A stretch of 64,000 nucleotides of DNA from Ancylomarina euxina (GCF_003863355.1 NZ_QQWG01000002.1:1-64000), one strand, 5' to 3'. Counted from the stretch's first letter, positions 46,591 to 56,347 are shown. Program-made: numbers and translations. The notes: generated by a model not told the origin, from the letters alone.

Positions 46591-48525
46591 CTACTCTTCT
46601 ACTTTCTTCCCAAAGAAATGGACAATTGAATAAAGACTGATTAAACCGACTGGGAATATAATCCAATAGGAAACACCATATGCAGCTGGAATAAGCCCAA
46701 TAAAAATGGAAATAGAACCAACGGTTAAGGCATAGGGTAACTGGGTTCTGACGTGCTCGATATGATTACAGGAACTAGCTAGTGAACTTAGTATGGTTGT
46801 ATCGGATATCGGGGAGCAATGATCGCCGAGAACTGAGCCTGCAAGAATGGCTGAAACAACGATATAGAAGATATTCATTGAAGCTTCGTCGCTCATTCCG
46901 GCACTATGGCTTAAATACCAGGAAGCAGGTAAAATAAGCGGATATAGAATAGCCATCGTTCCCCACGATGAGCCTGTTGAGAAAGCAATTAGTGCTGAAA
47001 GAATAAAGGTTAATGCCGGCAGAATCTGGGGAGCCACATTAATAGAAATAAGGGCATTCGATATAAAATCGGCCGTATGTAAATCTTTGGTGATATCAGC
47101 CAAAGCCCATGCCAGAACCAATATGAGTATGGCGGTTAGCATGGTTTTAAATCCAGTAAGCAAACTTTCTGTTGTTTCCTGCAGACTCAGAATTCTTTGT
47201 CCAATACTTAAAGCCACAGCAGCTAGAACAGCTGAAAGCGATGACCACAGTAGTGCTTGGTATGAATCGGATGCTCCAATCACATTCGCGAGTTTTTTAC
47301 TAAAACCCAATGAGGTATCTGCCCACATAGCGGCATCCCATCCAGTGTATAATAAGCCACCAAGTGTTCCCAATATGACAATTAGTATAGGGATACCCGC
47401 ATTGTACCACCTTGGAGTAACATTGGCTGCCATTTCCAATTCATTATCACCATTGGGTTTTTGAATATTTGGATCTTGTTTCGTTAAATGATTTTGTCTT
47501 GCCAATTTTTCAGCCTTGAGCATTGGTCCAAAATCTTTTCCTTTATAAATAAGGAAGAGCATAAAAGCCAGTGTGAAAAAAGGATAGAAGCGACTTGGTA
47601 AAGAGTTCAGGAAAATGTTGTATGGACTTTCAGTTACACCAATTTGAACAGTCGCTGATTGGATATAGCTCAGTTCAATCCCAATCCAGGTGGTTATCAT
47701 CGCAACTGAAGCTACAGGAGCAGCGGTCGAGTCAACAATATAAGCCAATTTTTCTCTAGATACCTTCAGTCTGTCGGTTACGGGACGCATAGTATTTCCC
47801 ACCACAAGCGTATTGGCGTAATCATCAAAAAAGATAAGAACCCCCAAGAACCAGGTTACAAGCTGACCTGATTTAGCCGTATTGGCATAGCGAGATAGAA
47901 TATTGACAATACCTTGCATGCCCCCGTTTTTTGAAATCAGGGTGACCATTGAGCCAATAAGCATGGAGAATACGATGATGGATATATGCCCTGAATCGTT
48001 CACCGAGTTGATAATATAGGTATCGGATATAGCGAAGATAGCTTTAAAAAAGGCGATGAAAATAGAGGACCCTTTGTAGGAATATATAATGAGAGTGCCA
48101 GAAAACAAGCCGACAAATAGCGCTGAGAAAACCTCCTTGAAAGAGAGAGCCATCAGAATAGCGATGAGGGGAGGGAAAATAGAAAGCCAAAGTGGGATAG
48201 GATTTATTTCCGTTGATTGAATTAACTCCCCGATTTGAATTTTGACAATTTCCTTATGCCTGAATTTGTAATTTACTATTAGGTCTGATTCCTCTATTTC
48301 ATATGGCATATTGATCCCATTAATGAGAATATGACTAGAATCTGTTTTTATTTGGTTTAGTAAATCTGCATTAGCTTTTATTTTAATTGTATGGCTAACC
48401 TTAGCGATTATAATTTGGGGGTATTCAACCGAAAAATTGTTAGAATTATCTGCAAAACTATTGAAATTGAAACTTAATATTAGAATGATAAGAGGAAGGA
48501 AAGCCTTTTTAAATATAGGGTTCAT
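46591..48525 (-). CDS. NhaC-family Na+/H+ antiporter with an N-terminal periplasmic domain
   Basis: 644 residues. Residues from about 110 to the end form the multi-spanning NhaC-type transporter, with motifs such as FFDDYANTLVVGNTMRP, DSTAAPVASVAMITTW, STGSSWGTMAILYPL and GSVLGDHCSPISDTT. In front lies an extra part: a signal-like segment (about 8-25) and an 80-residue beta-rich domain ending in RHKEIVKIQIGELIQS. This extension is not in classical NhaC. The transporter probably exchanges sodium for protons, or a similar substrate such as an amino or organic acid; the extension may gate or sense. It is transcribed alone, divergent from yqgE. Confidence 0.85.
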   Translation of the reverse strand: MNPIFKKAFLPLIILILSFNFNSFADNSNNFSVEYPQIIIAKVSHTIKIKANADLLNQIKTDSSHILINGINMPYEIEESDLIVNYKFRHKEIVKIQIGELIQSTEINPIPLWLSIFPPLIAILMALSFKEVFSALFVGLFSGTLIIYSYKGSSIFIAFFKAIFAISDTYIINSVNDSGHISIIVFSMLIGSMVTLISKNGGMQGIVNILSRYANTAKSGQLVTWFLGVLIFFDDYANTLVVGNTMRPVTDRLKVSREKLAYIVDSTAAPVASVAMITTWIGIELSYIQSATVQIGVTESPYNIFLNSLPSRFYPFFTLAFMLFLIYKGKDFGPMLKAEKLARQNHLTKQDPNIQKPNGDNELEMAANVTPRWYNAGIPILIVILGTLGGLLYTGWDAAMWADTSLGFSKKLANVIGASDSYQALLWSSLSAVLAAVALSIGQRILSLQETTESLLTGFKTMLTAILILVLAWALADITKDLHTADFISNALISINVAPQILPALTFILSALIAFSTGSSWGTMAILYPLILPASWYLSHSAGMSDEASMNIFYIVVSAILAGSVLGDHCSPISDTTILSSLASSCNHIEHVRTQLPYALTVGSISIFIGLIPAAYGVSYWIIFPVGLISLYSIVHFFGKKVEE

Positions 48526-48673
48526 AGGGGACTTAGTATTTAGGTTTACCCTTTAAATATAAGCATTATAATCAGCATCAATTTAAGATTTTTGAAGTTT
48601 TCTAGATTGGAGCATGGATCTTTTTTGATTCCTAAATGAATTTGATTACTTTGAGTTCATAAAATTAATAGGT

Positions 48674-49261
48674 GTGGATGAATTGCATGACATATTTCGG
48701 TTTGAATCGAATGATATAAAACCTGAAAAAGGTAGAATCTTAATTGCTGAACCTTTTTTAGAAGGTCGTTATTTTAAACGATCTGTCGTTTTATTGACAG
48801 AATTTTCAAATAATGGAGCATTGGGTTTTGTTTTAAATAAACCCATTCATCTAAATATTAATGAACTTTTGACCGATTTGGATGTTTTCGAAAGCGAAGT
48901 CTTTGTTGGAGGTCCTGTACAAAATAATCAAATATATTATTTGCATACTGTTCCTCATCTAATACCGAATTCTTTTCAGGTTCTCGATAACTTATATTGG
49001 GGAGGCGATTTTGCCATTTTAAAAGAACTGATAGTCTCGAAAAGATTGAAAGTTCATCAAATTCGTTTTTTTGCAGGCTATTCGGGTTGGAGTGCTGGTC
49101 AACTTGAAGAAGAAATCAAGGAGAATTCGTGGCTTGTAAGTTCGCTAAAAGCGGAGGAGATAATGTCTGAGAATAGTGATATTTGGCAAGATGCTTTAAA
49201 TCAATTGGGTGGGAATTATAAGCTCTGGGCTAATTTTCCTAAAGATCAAAATATGAATTAA
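48674..49261 (+). CDS. YqgE/AlgH family protein
   Basis: 195 residues with the family blocks KGRILIAEPFLEGRYFKRSVVLL, split here as GRILIAEPFL and FKRSVVLLTE, then GALGFVLNKP, VFVGGPVQ and FFAGYSGWSAGQLE. The start is a GTG at 48674; no in-frame ATG is close. The family is widespread and of unclear function (E. coli YqgE; AlgH in Pseudomonas). It ends at a terminator that overlaps the end of the convergent aminotransferase gene. Confidence 0.92.
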   Translation: MDELHDIFRFESNDIKPEKGRILIAEPFLEGRYFKRSVVLLTEFSNNGALGFVLNKPIHLNINELLTDLDVFESEVFVGGPVQNNQIYYLHTVPHLIPNSFQVLDNLYWGGDFAILKELIVSKRLKVHQIRFFAGYSGWSAGQLEEEIKENSWLVSSLKAEEIMSENSDIWQDALNQLGGNYKLWANFPKDQNMN

Positions 49262-49269
49262 TAGAATAG

Positions 49270-49296
49270 AGAGCTTTTATAGAAAAGCTCTTTTAT
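49270..49296. terminator. Bidirectional terminator overlapping a stop codon
   Basis: A perfect 9-bp stem (AGAGCTTTT/AAAAGCTCT, loop ATAG) between two convergent genes. Its right arm encodes the last residues (KRAFL) of the aminotransferase, whose stop codon falls at the loop. Confidence 0.8.
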
Positions 49297-50125
49297 TTAA
49301 TTCTTCCATTAAAACTTTTGCACTTCTATTAAAGTAGCGTCTTTCTTCATAGGCAACAACCCAACGTATCCCAAGTATTGCATTGGTAAGGAAGATTTCA
49401 TCAGCTTCCATTAACTGTTCAGGTTTCATAATGCAGTCGTCGTAAACTGTGATGCCTAAATCTAGAGCAATCTGAATAATTTGCTCTCTCATGATACCAT
49501 TTACAGCTCCACTTTCAAGAGATGGGGTAAATAAAATATCATCTTTTACAACGAAAAGATTTGAACTTACACTTTCTACTAGATTTTGTCTCTCGTTTAT
49601 CAATAAACAATCATCCCATTTCATCTCACTTTTGTGTAAGCCTGCTAAAATAAAAGGTAATGAATTGCCTGTTTTAAATCCAGATAATGAATTTGATGTT
49701 TTCTTATATGTATCGAACAGTCCAATTTTAAGTCCTTTTTTATTTAAGAAATACTTAGGCTCTTCTAGTTTAGAACTTTCTATTAAATAGGAAATTCGGT
49801 TGGTGTTAGGCGTGTATAGTCCTCCAGAATTACGAAAAACACTTAATCGAATTCGAGTTCCCAAAAATGATTTGTTCTTTGTTATTAAACTTTTAATATT
49901 CTTCCCAATTGTCTCAGAAAAATTACTAGGAATCTCCATTTGCAACTGGCTCATCCCCAGTTGTATTCGTTCCATATGTTCATAGAAGAATTGGATCTGA
50001 GTTCCATTGCAGTGTATGGTTTCAAATAATGAATCTCCATACCGAAAAGCTCTGTTGTCAGCAGTGAATAGAGCTGTGTCTTCTGAATAAAATTCACCGT
50101 TATAAGAAAGTTGATGTGAGTTCAT
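49277..50125 (-). CDS. Class IV PLP-dependent aminotransferase
   Basis: 282 residues, a fold-type IV enzyme like aminodeoxychorismate lyase (PabC) or branched-chain/D-amino-acid aminotransferases. It shows FRYGDSLFETI near the N-terminus, the region FKTGNSLPFILA with the likely PLP lysine, VESVSSNLF and ALVNGIMRE-like SGAVNGIMREQI, and FLTNAILGIRWV at the end. The last motif is like PabC. It lies 2 bases after the HAD phosphatase gene, in an operon with it and a rhomboid protease. Substrate is not certain; folate (PabC) is the best guess. Confidence 0.82.
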   Translation of the reverse strand: MNSHQLSYNGEFYSEDTALFTADNRAFRYGDSLFETIHCNGTQIQFFYEHMERIQLGMSQLQMEIPSNFSETIGKNIKSLITKNKSFLGTRIRLSVFRNSGGLYTPNTNRISYLIESSKLEEPKYFLNKKGLKIGLFDTYKKTSNSLSGFKTGNSLPFILAGLHKSEMKWDDCLLINERQNLVESVSSNLFVVKDDILFTPSLESGAVNGIMREQIIQIALDLGITVYDDCIMKPEQLMEADEIFLTNAILGIRWVVAYEERRYFNRSAKVLMEELNKRAFL

Positions 50126-50127
50126 AG

Positions 50128-50625
50128 CTAGATTTCTCCCTTTAGAATTTTATCGCAATAGATAGAAATATCTTCATTTGCTTCAATTTTTATACCTCTT
50201 ATTCCCGCAGCTTCAGCAGCCTCAATATCACGTTTACTATCTCCAATTAGATACGAAGTCTTAATGTCGATATTATACTTCTCAATTGCCTGATTAATCA
50301 TGTAAGGACTCGGTTTTCTGCATTCACAACTAGCTACACTTTCGTGATGTGGACAGTAATAGATCTCTTGCAAAAAGATTCCATTTTCTTTTAACTGAGA
50401 TTTGAGATAATCATGAACTTTATCTACATCTTCACATGAATAGATGCCTTTGGCTACCCCTCCCTGGTTACTTACGATAAAAAGTTTATAACCTGCTTCT
50501 TGAAAGCATTTAAGTGAATCTATGATACCCTTATTGATGATGAAATCGTGAATTCGGTAAATATAGTAATGTCCTACATCGGAATTGATGACACCATCGC
50601 GATCAAGAAAAATAGCTTTTTGCAT
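50128..50625 (-). CDS. HAD phosphatase, GmhB-like
   Basis: 165 residues with the HAD catalytic aspartates D8 and D10 in FLDRDGVIN, SNQGGVAKG (motif II) and GDSKRDIEAAEAAG (motif IV). The zinc-binding loop CPHHESVASCECRKP is that of D-glycero-D-manno-heptose-1,7-bisphosphate phosphatase (GmhB), used for the lipopolysaccharide core. It sits between rhomboid (9-base gap) and the aminotransferase (2-base gap). Related histidinol-phosphate phosphatases share the loop, so the substrate is inferred. Confidence 0.82.
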   Translation of the reverse strand: MQKAIFLDRDGVINSDVGHYYIYRIHDFIINKGIIDSLKCFQEAGYKLFIVSNQGGVAKGIYSCEDVDKVHDYLKSQLKENGIFLQEIYYCPHHESVASCECRKPSPYMINQAIEKYNIDIKTSYLIGDSKRDIEAAEAAGIRGIKIEANEDISIYCDKILKGEI

Positions 50626-50634
50626 ATTGAAAGT

Positions 50635-51231
50635 TTAAAATAACTTCTGCAAAAATATAGAGAATAATTCTGGTTTTATAAGAATAGGAAACAGAAAACC
50701 GAAAAGAGCACCATAAAAGTGAGAGCTATGTCCGATATTGTCAATCTGTTTTTTGTTCATATAATAAGAGTAGGCTAGGTATAAAACCCCAAATACAATG
50801 CCTGGAATAGGAATGACAAAGAAGAAATATAACAATTGCCAAGGATCAAAAAAGATGGTAGCAAACACGATAGCGGATGTGGCTCCTGAAGCACCTAATG
50901 CATTGTAATTGTAGTTATTTGCATATCTTTTTAGGTCGTAAAGGCTGGAGAAAACAATACTGCTAATATAGAGTGCAATAAAATAGAAAGTACAGGATCC
51001 TAAATAGTGATTGAAGTAATTCTCAAGAGCTTCTCCAAAGAAGAATAGAACAATCATATTCACTAATAAGTGATTCCAATTGGCATGAAGAAAAGCATGA
51101 CTAAGAATTCTATACCATTGGCCACGCTTCATTATCTGGTAGGCATTGAACTGGTATTTGTATAGTAATTCGGTTTTGTTAAAGGCGGTAATTGAAATAA
51201 TTACCGTAATAGCTATGATTAATATGGTCAT
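50635..51231 (-). CDS. Rhomboid-family intramembrane serine protease
   Basis: 198 residues with about six membrane segments. The catalytic dyad is S115 in GASGATSA and H171 in GHSSHFYGALFG; the upstream HANWNHLLVNM supplies the oxyanion His and Asn. The protein is short, with no cytosolic extension. Rhomboids cleave substrates within the membrane. It is the first gene of an operon with the HAD phosphatase and the aminotransferase; the grouping has no obvious joint function. Confidence 0.9.
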   Translation of the reverse strand: MTILIIAITVIISITAFNKTELLYKYQFNAYQIMKRGQWYRILSHAFLHANWNHLLVNMIVLFFFGEALENYFNHYLGSCTFYFIALYISSIVFSSLYDLKRYANNYNYNALGASGATSAIVFATIFFDPWQLLYFFFVIPIPGIVFGVLYLAYSYYMNKKQIDNIGHSSHFYGALFGFLFPILIKPELFSIFLQKLF

Positions 51232-51292
51232 GATTTACTGTTAGTTGTGACAGCTACATATAATATAGCTATGATATAAGTTTATTGATGAT

Positions 51293-53365
51293 CTAGAATG
51301 ATTCAACGAGTTTGACAACAATTGAAGCACTTCTTGTATTAAACCCAATTGGATAAACTTTGATTCGATTCGCAGTAATTCCTTGAGTAATTAGATAATT
51401 CATAGCTTCATTTGCTCTTTTTAAACAAAGTTCTTTATTCTTTTTGTTACCATTATCAACTTTAGTACTCGCTCTAAGCTCTATAAGAACATCAGGGTTA
51501 TGATTTAAGATTTCTATCACATTATTTAATTCTCCCTTTGTTATTTCGCTTAATAACCATCCTTGATTTGGAAAAGTAGATGTTTCTAATTCGATTGTTT
51601 GATTTCCTTTAGTTTTAATCAGATCGATAGATTGAATTTCATCGTACATGTAGTTGGTAAGGACTGTTGTAAAATACCCAGATTTTGAAACGATTAAATC
51701 ATAATAATTTCCGGTATCTATATCCAAAGAGAAATTTCCATTAGAGTCTGTACTGTAATATGTTGATAGTTTGAATGTTTTATTAACGACTTCAATTTTA
51801 GCATCTTCAATAGGTTTTGAAGAAAATTGATTTTTAACAAAGGCTTTTATATTGGCCCAAGGAGATTCTTCTAATCTGATTTTGAGGTTTCTGTTCTTAA
51901 CTAAATCTTGAGGGAAATACAAAACACGTTTCGTTTTAAAACCATATTTTTGAATAATCAAGCTGTATTTTTTATCCTGGAAAATATTGAAACTAAAGTT
52001 TCCTGAGGGAGCTGTATACGTCTTATCTATAATAAGATTCTTGTCCGCAAGAAACACTGTGACACTGTCTATAGGTTCTTTGGGTCTAAGTTTTGATATT
52101 TGACCGTTAAGAATTTTCAGTTTTGTGGGGTTACTTTCGAACTCAAAGATATCATCACTATTATTTCTATTGGATGAGAAATAGCCCATTTTTTTCTTTT
52201 GATTGAATATGTAAGCGAAATCATCTTTATCTGAATTAAATGGGTATCCCATGTTTACTGGGTAATTCCAATGGTTCTGTTCAAAACTAGACTTGAATAT
52301 ATCAAGGCCTCCAAATCCAATGTGTCCACTCGATGCGAAGTATAGGTTCTCATCTTCACCGATGTAAGGAAACATCTCGTTACTCGATGTATTAATACTA
52401 GGACCTAAATTGATTGGTGGCCCCCAAGAGAAGCCTTTTTTTCTACAATAATAAATATCAGTTCCACCATATCCTCCAGGCATATTTGAAATGAAGAACA
52501 AAAGTTTACCATCTTTTGAGATGGAAGGATGTCCGGTCGAATAATCATCGCTAGCATGTAAAAATATCTCGGGCTTATCCCATTTCCCATTATTAAAACG
52601 GGACATATAGATATGTAATCGCGCTTGCCCATTTAAGTCAACAATTCCTTTATTTCTGGAAAAATAAATGAATTTTTCATTCGAAGAAAAGCAGGCAGAT
52701 CCTTCGTGATATTTTGAACTTAGCTCCTCGGATAATAACTTAGGAATAGAGTAGGTTGTTCCAGTTTTTTTTGAAAAATATAGGTTGAAGTAGTGATCTT
52801 TAGTGTCTTTATTTATTTGTTTTGAATATTTATTTGATCGACCAGAAACTAAAATTAAACCGTCTTTATAAAAAGAAGTTGCATAATCAGTTTGTGATGT
52901 ATTCACATTTAAAGGCTTTGCAATATATAAAGTGTCATCTGTGATTTCATTAATAATATTTAAGGCCTGAATATGCTGTTGTGCAATTTTATCTGTTGGA
53001 TTAAGTTTACTGTATTTGATATACCACTCTTTTGCTTCTGGGTAGTTATGTAACTTTTTTAATAAATTGGCATAATTAAGATAGTCTATAGCTTCTGCCT
53101 CAGGACTATTAATGATTCTTTTCACGAGTTTCAAAGCCTCATCATCTTGTTGAGTTTCTAAATAACAAATGAATAGGTTTCTTTTGACTATTTTATCCTT
53201 ATGACTTAGAGAATATTTCTTCAGGAGTGGGATAGCAAGTTTATACTCTTTGTTCGTAAAGAATCGTTGACCTTTCTCTAAGTCTTTGTTCTGCGCGTAA
53301 ACAGCAGTTTGAGTTAAGAAAAATATAAGGGCAACAAAAATTGTTGTTAGCAATTTTTTATACAT
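51293..53365 (-). CDS. OmpA-family outer-membrane protein with TPR and PD40 repeats (PorE-like)
   Basis: 690 residues: signal peptide (about 1-24), TPR-like helices (about 28-145: RFFTNKEYKLAIPLLKKY), a PD40/WD40-like propeller (about 165-430: motifs SACFSSNEKFIYFSR, HPSISKDGKLLFFISN, GGTDIYYC, FASSGHIGFGGLDIF), one or two carboxypeptidase-regulatory-like beta domains (about 435-590), and an OmpA C-terminal peptidoglycan-binding domain (about 595-690: LKRANEAMNYLITQGITANRI, given here in part as LKRANEAMNYLI). This order is that of the T9SS-linked PorE/SprE-type OmpA proteins. It closes a cassette with PorP/SprF and a CHU_C-tailed protein. Confidence 0.85.
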   Translation of the reverse strand: MYKKLLTTIFVALIFFLTQTAVYAQNKDLEKGQRFFTNKEYKLAIPLLKKYSLSHKDKIVKRNLFICYLETQQDDEALKLVKRIINSPEAEAIDYLNYANLLKKLHNYPEAKEWYIKYSKLNPTDKIAQQHIQALNIINEITDDTLYIAKPLNVNTSQTDYATSFYKDGLILVSGRSNKYSKQINKDTKDHYFNLYFSKKTGTTYSIPKLLSEELSSKYHEGSACFSSNEKFIYFSRNKGIVDLNGQARLHIYMSRFNNGKWDKPEIFLHASDDYSTGHPSISKDGKLLFFISNMPGGYGGTDIYYCRKKGFSWGPPINLGPSINTSSNEMFPYIGEDENLYFASSGHIGFGGLDIFKSSFEQNHWNYPVNMGYPFNSDKDDFAYIFNQKKKMGYFSSNRNNSDDIFEFESNPTKLKILNGQISKLRPKEPIDSVTVFLADKNLIIDKTYTAPSGNFSFNIFQDKKYSLIIQKYGFKTKRVLYFPQDLVKNRNLKIRLEESPWANIKAFVKNQFSSKPIEDAKIEVVNKTFKLSTYYSTDSNGNFSLDIDTGNYYDLIVSKSGYFTTVLTNYMYDEIQSIDLIKTKGNQTIELETSTFPNQGWLLSEITKGELNNVIEILNHNPDVLIELRASTKVDNGNKKNKELCLKRANEAMNYLITQGITANRIKVYPIGFNTRSASIVVKLVESF

Positions 53366-53461
53366 AGTTTATATATCTAGTCAATTATACTTGACGGTTT
53401 AAATTCTAATCACCTGATTGAAACATGTTTTGAAACTGTACAGCATGCAAAATACACAACT

Positions 53462-54427
53462 TTAGAAAAATCTAGGTGATGTATAGCTACTTTTCTTCGT
53501 AGAAATCTTATAATTTATAAAAATCTCATGGCTTGTATGATCTCCTCTTTTTAGTTTGTCGAGACTATTTTCAAAGGAGTAGGAAATCCCTATTTTAGAG
53601 TCGAATTCATAGCCCATATTGATTGACCAATACTTCTCAGACCGAAAACTTCCTCCAGCAGAAATACCGTTTATATGACTAAGATTAAGATTGAAACTGT
53701 AGTTAGTTGTTGAATTAAGGGATGAAAAAAGTAGCATTGAAGGGGCAGCCTGAATTTCGGAATTGATATTTATCAGAACACCGGAATTTAAATAAAAGTA
53801 GATGTCATTGAATTCAAAATTAATAGCCTTGCCCAATCCTTTTTCATGAGGATAGACATTTTGTAACAGACGTGGTGCAGAGAATCCAATATGAAATTTA
53901 GGTGTAAAGTAATAGGCCCCTAAGCCAAAATTGGGTGCAATACTGCTCACATTCATATTAGGAATACTAGGGTCGTCTCCATTAAAATTAGGATCATAGG
54001 TTGTAATTTCTGACCAACGAACTTCTTTGTTAACAAGACCTGCCTGAAATCCGAAAGAGAATATTCGATCCTTTGGCAGATTAATTTTGTAGGCGTAGTT
54101 TGCAAAGAATCCAGTTTCATTTAATATCCCAATTTTATTGCTGTATAGAATGGCTCCTAAACCAACCTGACTATTGTTTAGTGGAGCATGAGCAGATAGG
54201 ATTGCCGATTTGGGTGCGCCTTCTATACCAGTCCATTGTTTATGGTAACCCATTGCTATTTCCATATAAGGATTACTGCCAGAATATGCTGGATTTATAA
54301 ATAGTTTATTGTGATTATAACTTGAAAAGAGGATGTTTTCCTGGGCTGATAATTTCTTGCAAAAAGAAAAAAGACAGATCAATGTCGTCAATATAAAAAT
54401 GTGGATGATATTTCGCTGTTTAAGCAT
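53462..54427 (-). CDS. PorP/SprF-family outer-membrane protein, second copy
   Basis: 321 residues with a signal peptide (about 8-28) and the family start QENILFSSYNHNKLFINPAYSG, followed by HKQWTGIEGAPKSAILSAHAPL (shown in part: HKQWTGIEGAP) and beta strands. It is only loosely similar to the copy at 10703. The gene order CHU_C protein, PorP/SprF, OmpA is the usual T9SS cargo cassette. It probably assists export of the CHU_C protein upstream. Confidence 0.9.
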   Translation of the reverse strand: MLKQRNIIHIFILTTLICLFSFCKKLSAQENILFSSYNHNKLFINPAYSGSNPYMEIAMGYHKQWTGIEGAPKSAILSAHAPLNNSQVGLGAILYSNKIGILNETGFFANYAYKINLPKDRIFSFGFQAGLVNKEVRWSEITTYDPNFNGDDPSIPNMNVSSIAPNFGLGAYYFTPKFHIGFSAPRLLQNVYPHEKGLGKAINFEFNDIYFYLNSGVLININSEIQAAPSMLLFSSLNSTTNYSFNLNLSHINGISAGGSFRSEKYWSINMGYEFDSKIGISYSFENSLDKLKRGDHTSHEIFINYKISTKKSSYTSPRFF

Positions 54428-54497
54428 TCAGTTAAAATCTTGAGTAGATTGTTAGTTGAAAACATAGAGGTATTATAGCAATCTGAAAAAGATAGAC

Positions 54498-55193
54498 CTA
54501 TTTCTTTATGACGATATAACCACTCTTAAGGTACTTTTTATCCTTAATGATAAGTTTGAAGAAATATGTTCCAGGAGGTAGTTTGTCTCCAGGGCCTAAT
54601 TTAACACCTGTTTTACTATAGCTTCCGTCCCAAGCATCATCATTCGTATAATTACTTTTATCGAAGACTTTAGAACCCCATCTCGAAAAAACAATGAATT
54701 CATTAACAGGATAGTTCTCAATACCTTTAATGAAGAATTTGTCATTGATATTATCACCATTAGGAGAAAAAGCGTTAGGAATGAGTAGATCTACCTCATT
54801 AGGATTCTTAACATTCACTAAAATATAAGCCTGACTACATTGACTTCTATTATTGCAAATTTCGTAGAATATGGTATCGACACCAAAACTATCTTCATAT
54901 GGGTAATATACTATTAATGAATTATTTTCAATCAGATAAGCTTTTCCTGCTTTATCGTTTTGACGAAGAATTTTTGTTTGAGAGAAATCTAAAGTTGAAG
55001 ACGAATAAATGTCATTTTCAAGGAATACTATTTCGATATAATTAACTTCATCAACAAGTGTTTTGTTATTTATAGAAACAGAATCATTCTTTGCTACAGG
55101 GGGTGCGCCATCTTGGCCCAAGCTTATGTTTGGTCCAAATAATATAATAAGTAGAAAAGAAAGAGTAAAAATTGATTTCATAGTTAAATACAA
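54498..55193 (-). CDS. T9SS cargo protein with gliding-motility C-terminal domain
   Basis: 231 residues. A signal peptide (hydrophobic SIFTLSFLLIILFG; the second Met at codon 5 may be the true start) is followed by one Ig-like/cadherin-like domain (about 30-130: VAKNDSVSI, VFLENDIYSSS, YYPYEDSFGVDTIFYEI) and the gliding-motility C-terminal domain (about 138-231: LIPNAFSPNGDNINDKFFI, VFSRWGSKVF, AWDGSY, LPPGTYFFKLII). It is a small relative of the giant protein at 655, first gene of a three-gene cassette with PorP/SprF and an OmpA-family protein. Confidence 0.88.
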   Translation of the reverse strand: MYLTMKSIFTLSFLLIILFGPNISLGQDGAPPVAKNDSVSINNKTLVDEVNYIEIVFLENDIYSSSTLDFSQTKILRQNDKAGKAYLIENNSLIVYYPYEDSFGVDTIFYEICNNRSQCSQAYILVNVKNPNEVDLLIPNAFSPNGDNINDKFFIKGIENYPVNEFIVFSRWGSKVFDKSNYTNDDAWDGSYSKTGVKLGPGDKLPPGTYFFKLIIKDKKYLKSGYIVIKK

Positions 55194-55321
55194 ATTCTTT
55201 GATGATGGGCGAAAGATTATTTTACACTAAAATACTAATAATATGTTCTATTCGCCATGAAATAATCCTATTAGAGTAAACGAAATATAATTTTAAAGAT
55301 AATAGATTTGTTTAGAAATTG

Positions 55322-56323
55322 CTAATGAAGTGTTTTGAATATTAATTCCTTTAGAAGATCTCCATTCTTTGAACTAACATTTCCAAAGCCTTTTGATTTT
55401 AAATCGTATTCCCTCAAGTGGTTTATAATTGAAACAAGTTTCTTTGGGTTGTATAGTCTTGCTGCTGATTTATAATCTTTTACAAAGAATGGATTGATGC
55501 CAAGAGCAGAAGCTATAATTTTATCATTAGTCTTATTTTTTAAGAAATGGAATTTTAAAATTTTTGAAAAATAGGAGTGAAGTAGAGCAATTGTGACGTA
55601 AATCGGATTGTTTTTCTCATTAGTTGAGAAGTAATTTATGATTTGATTTGCTTTTACAACATCTTTTTTGCCCAATGCATTTTGTAATTCGAAGTTGTTA
55701 AAGTCTTTTGAAATACCAATGTTTTTCTCGATATCGTCAGCCGTAATGGAGTTTCCTTGCGGTATATTAATGCTTAATTTATCTAGCTCGTTTGAAATTT
55801 TACTTAAATCATTACCTAGAAATTCCGAAAGTAGAATGCTAGCTTTTGTATCAATTTTGAGTTTTAAGCTACTTGTATATTTTGATATCCAATCGGGCAA
55901 CTGGTTTTCGTATATCTTTTTAGATTCGAATAAAATCCCATGCTGAGCCACATTTTTAGTAAATGCTTTTCTTTTGTCTAAAGATTTGTATTTGTAATTA
56001 ATGACTAATATGGTTGACTTGAGCGGATTCTTAACATATGAATCCAACAACTCAATATTTTTTAGCTGTTGGGCTTCTTTTACAACAACAAGTTGTCGTG
56101 TAGACATCATTGGAAAACGTCGAGCTGTATCCATAATGTTTGCCATATCGGCATCTTTCCCATAAAAGATGGTTTGATTAAAGTCACGTTCAGCTTCTGC
56201 AAGAGCATTATCTAGGATGTAATCAGTGATTTTATCAATATAAAAACTCTCTTCACCCATTAAAAAATAAATGGGGGCATATTCCTGTTTTTTAATACTG
56301 CTGTATATTTCTTCGAATGTCAT
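55322..56323 (-). CDS. holA: DNA polymerase III subunit delta
   Basis: 333 residues of the HolA family: APIYFLMGEESFYIDKITDYI at the N-terminus (here read in part, APIYFLMGEESF), RRFPMMSTRQLVVVKEA, ELDKLS and a helical C-terminus. It is the clamp-loader delta subunit that opens the beta clamp. It is followed on the same strand by nothing close, and preceded 24 bases upstream by the AMP nucleosidase gene, so the two may be co-transcribed. Confidence 0.92.
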   Translation of the reverse strand: MTFEEIYSSIKKQEYAPIYFLMGEESFYIDKITDYILDNALAEAERDFNQTIFYGKDADMANIMDTARRFPMMSTRQLVVVKEAQQLKNIELLDSYVKNPLKSTILVINYKYKSLDKRKAFTKNVAQHGILFESKKIYENQLPDWISKYTSSLKLKIDTKASILLSEFLGNDLSKISNELDKLSINIPQGNSITADDIEKNIGISKDFNNFELQNALGKKDVVKANQIINYFSTNEKNNPIYVTIALLHSYFSKILKFHFLKNKTNDKIIASALGINPFFVKDYKSAARLYNPKKLVSIINHLREYDLKSKGFGNVSSKNGDLLKELIFKTLH

Positions 56324-56347
56324 GTAATTCTTTTGAATGGTTTTTTT

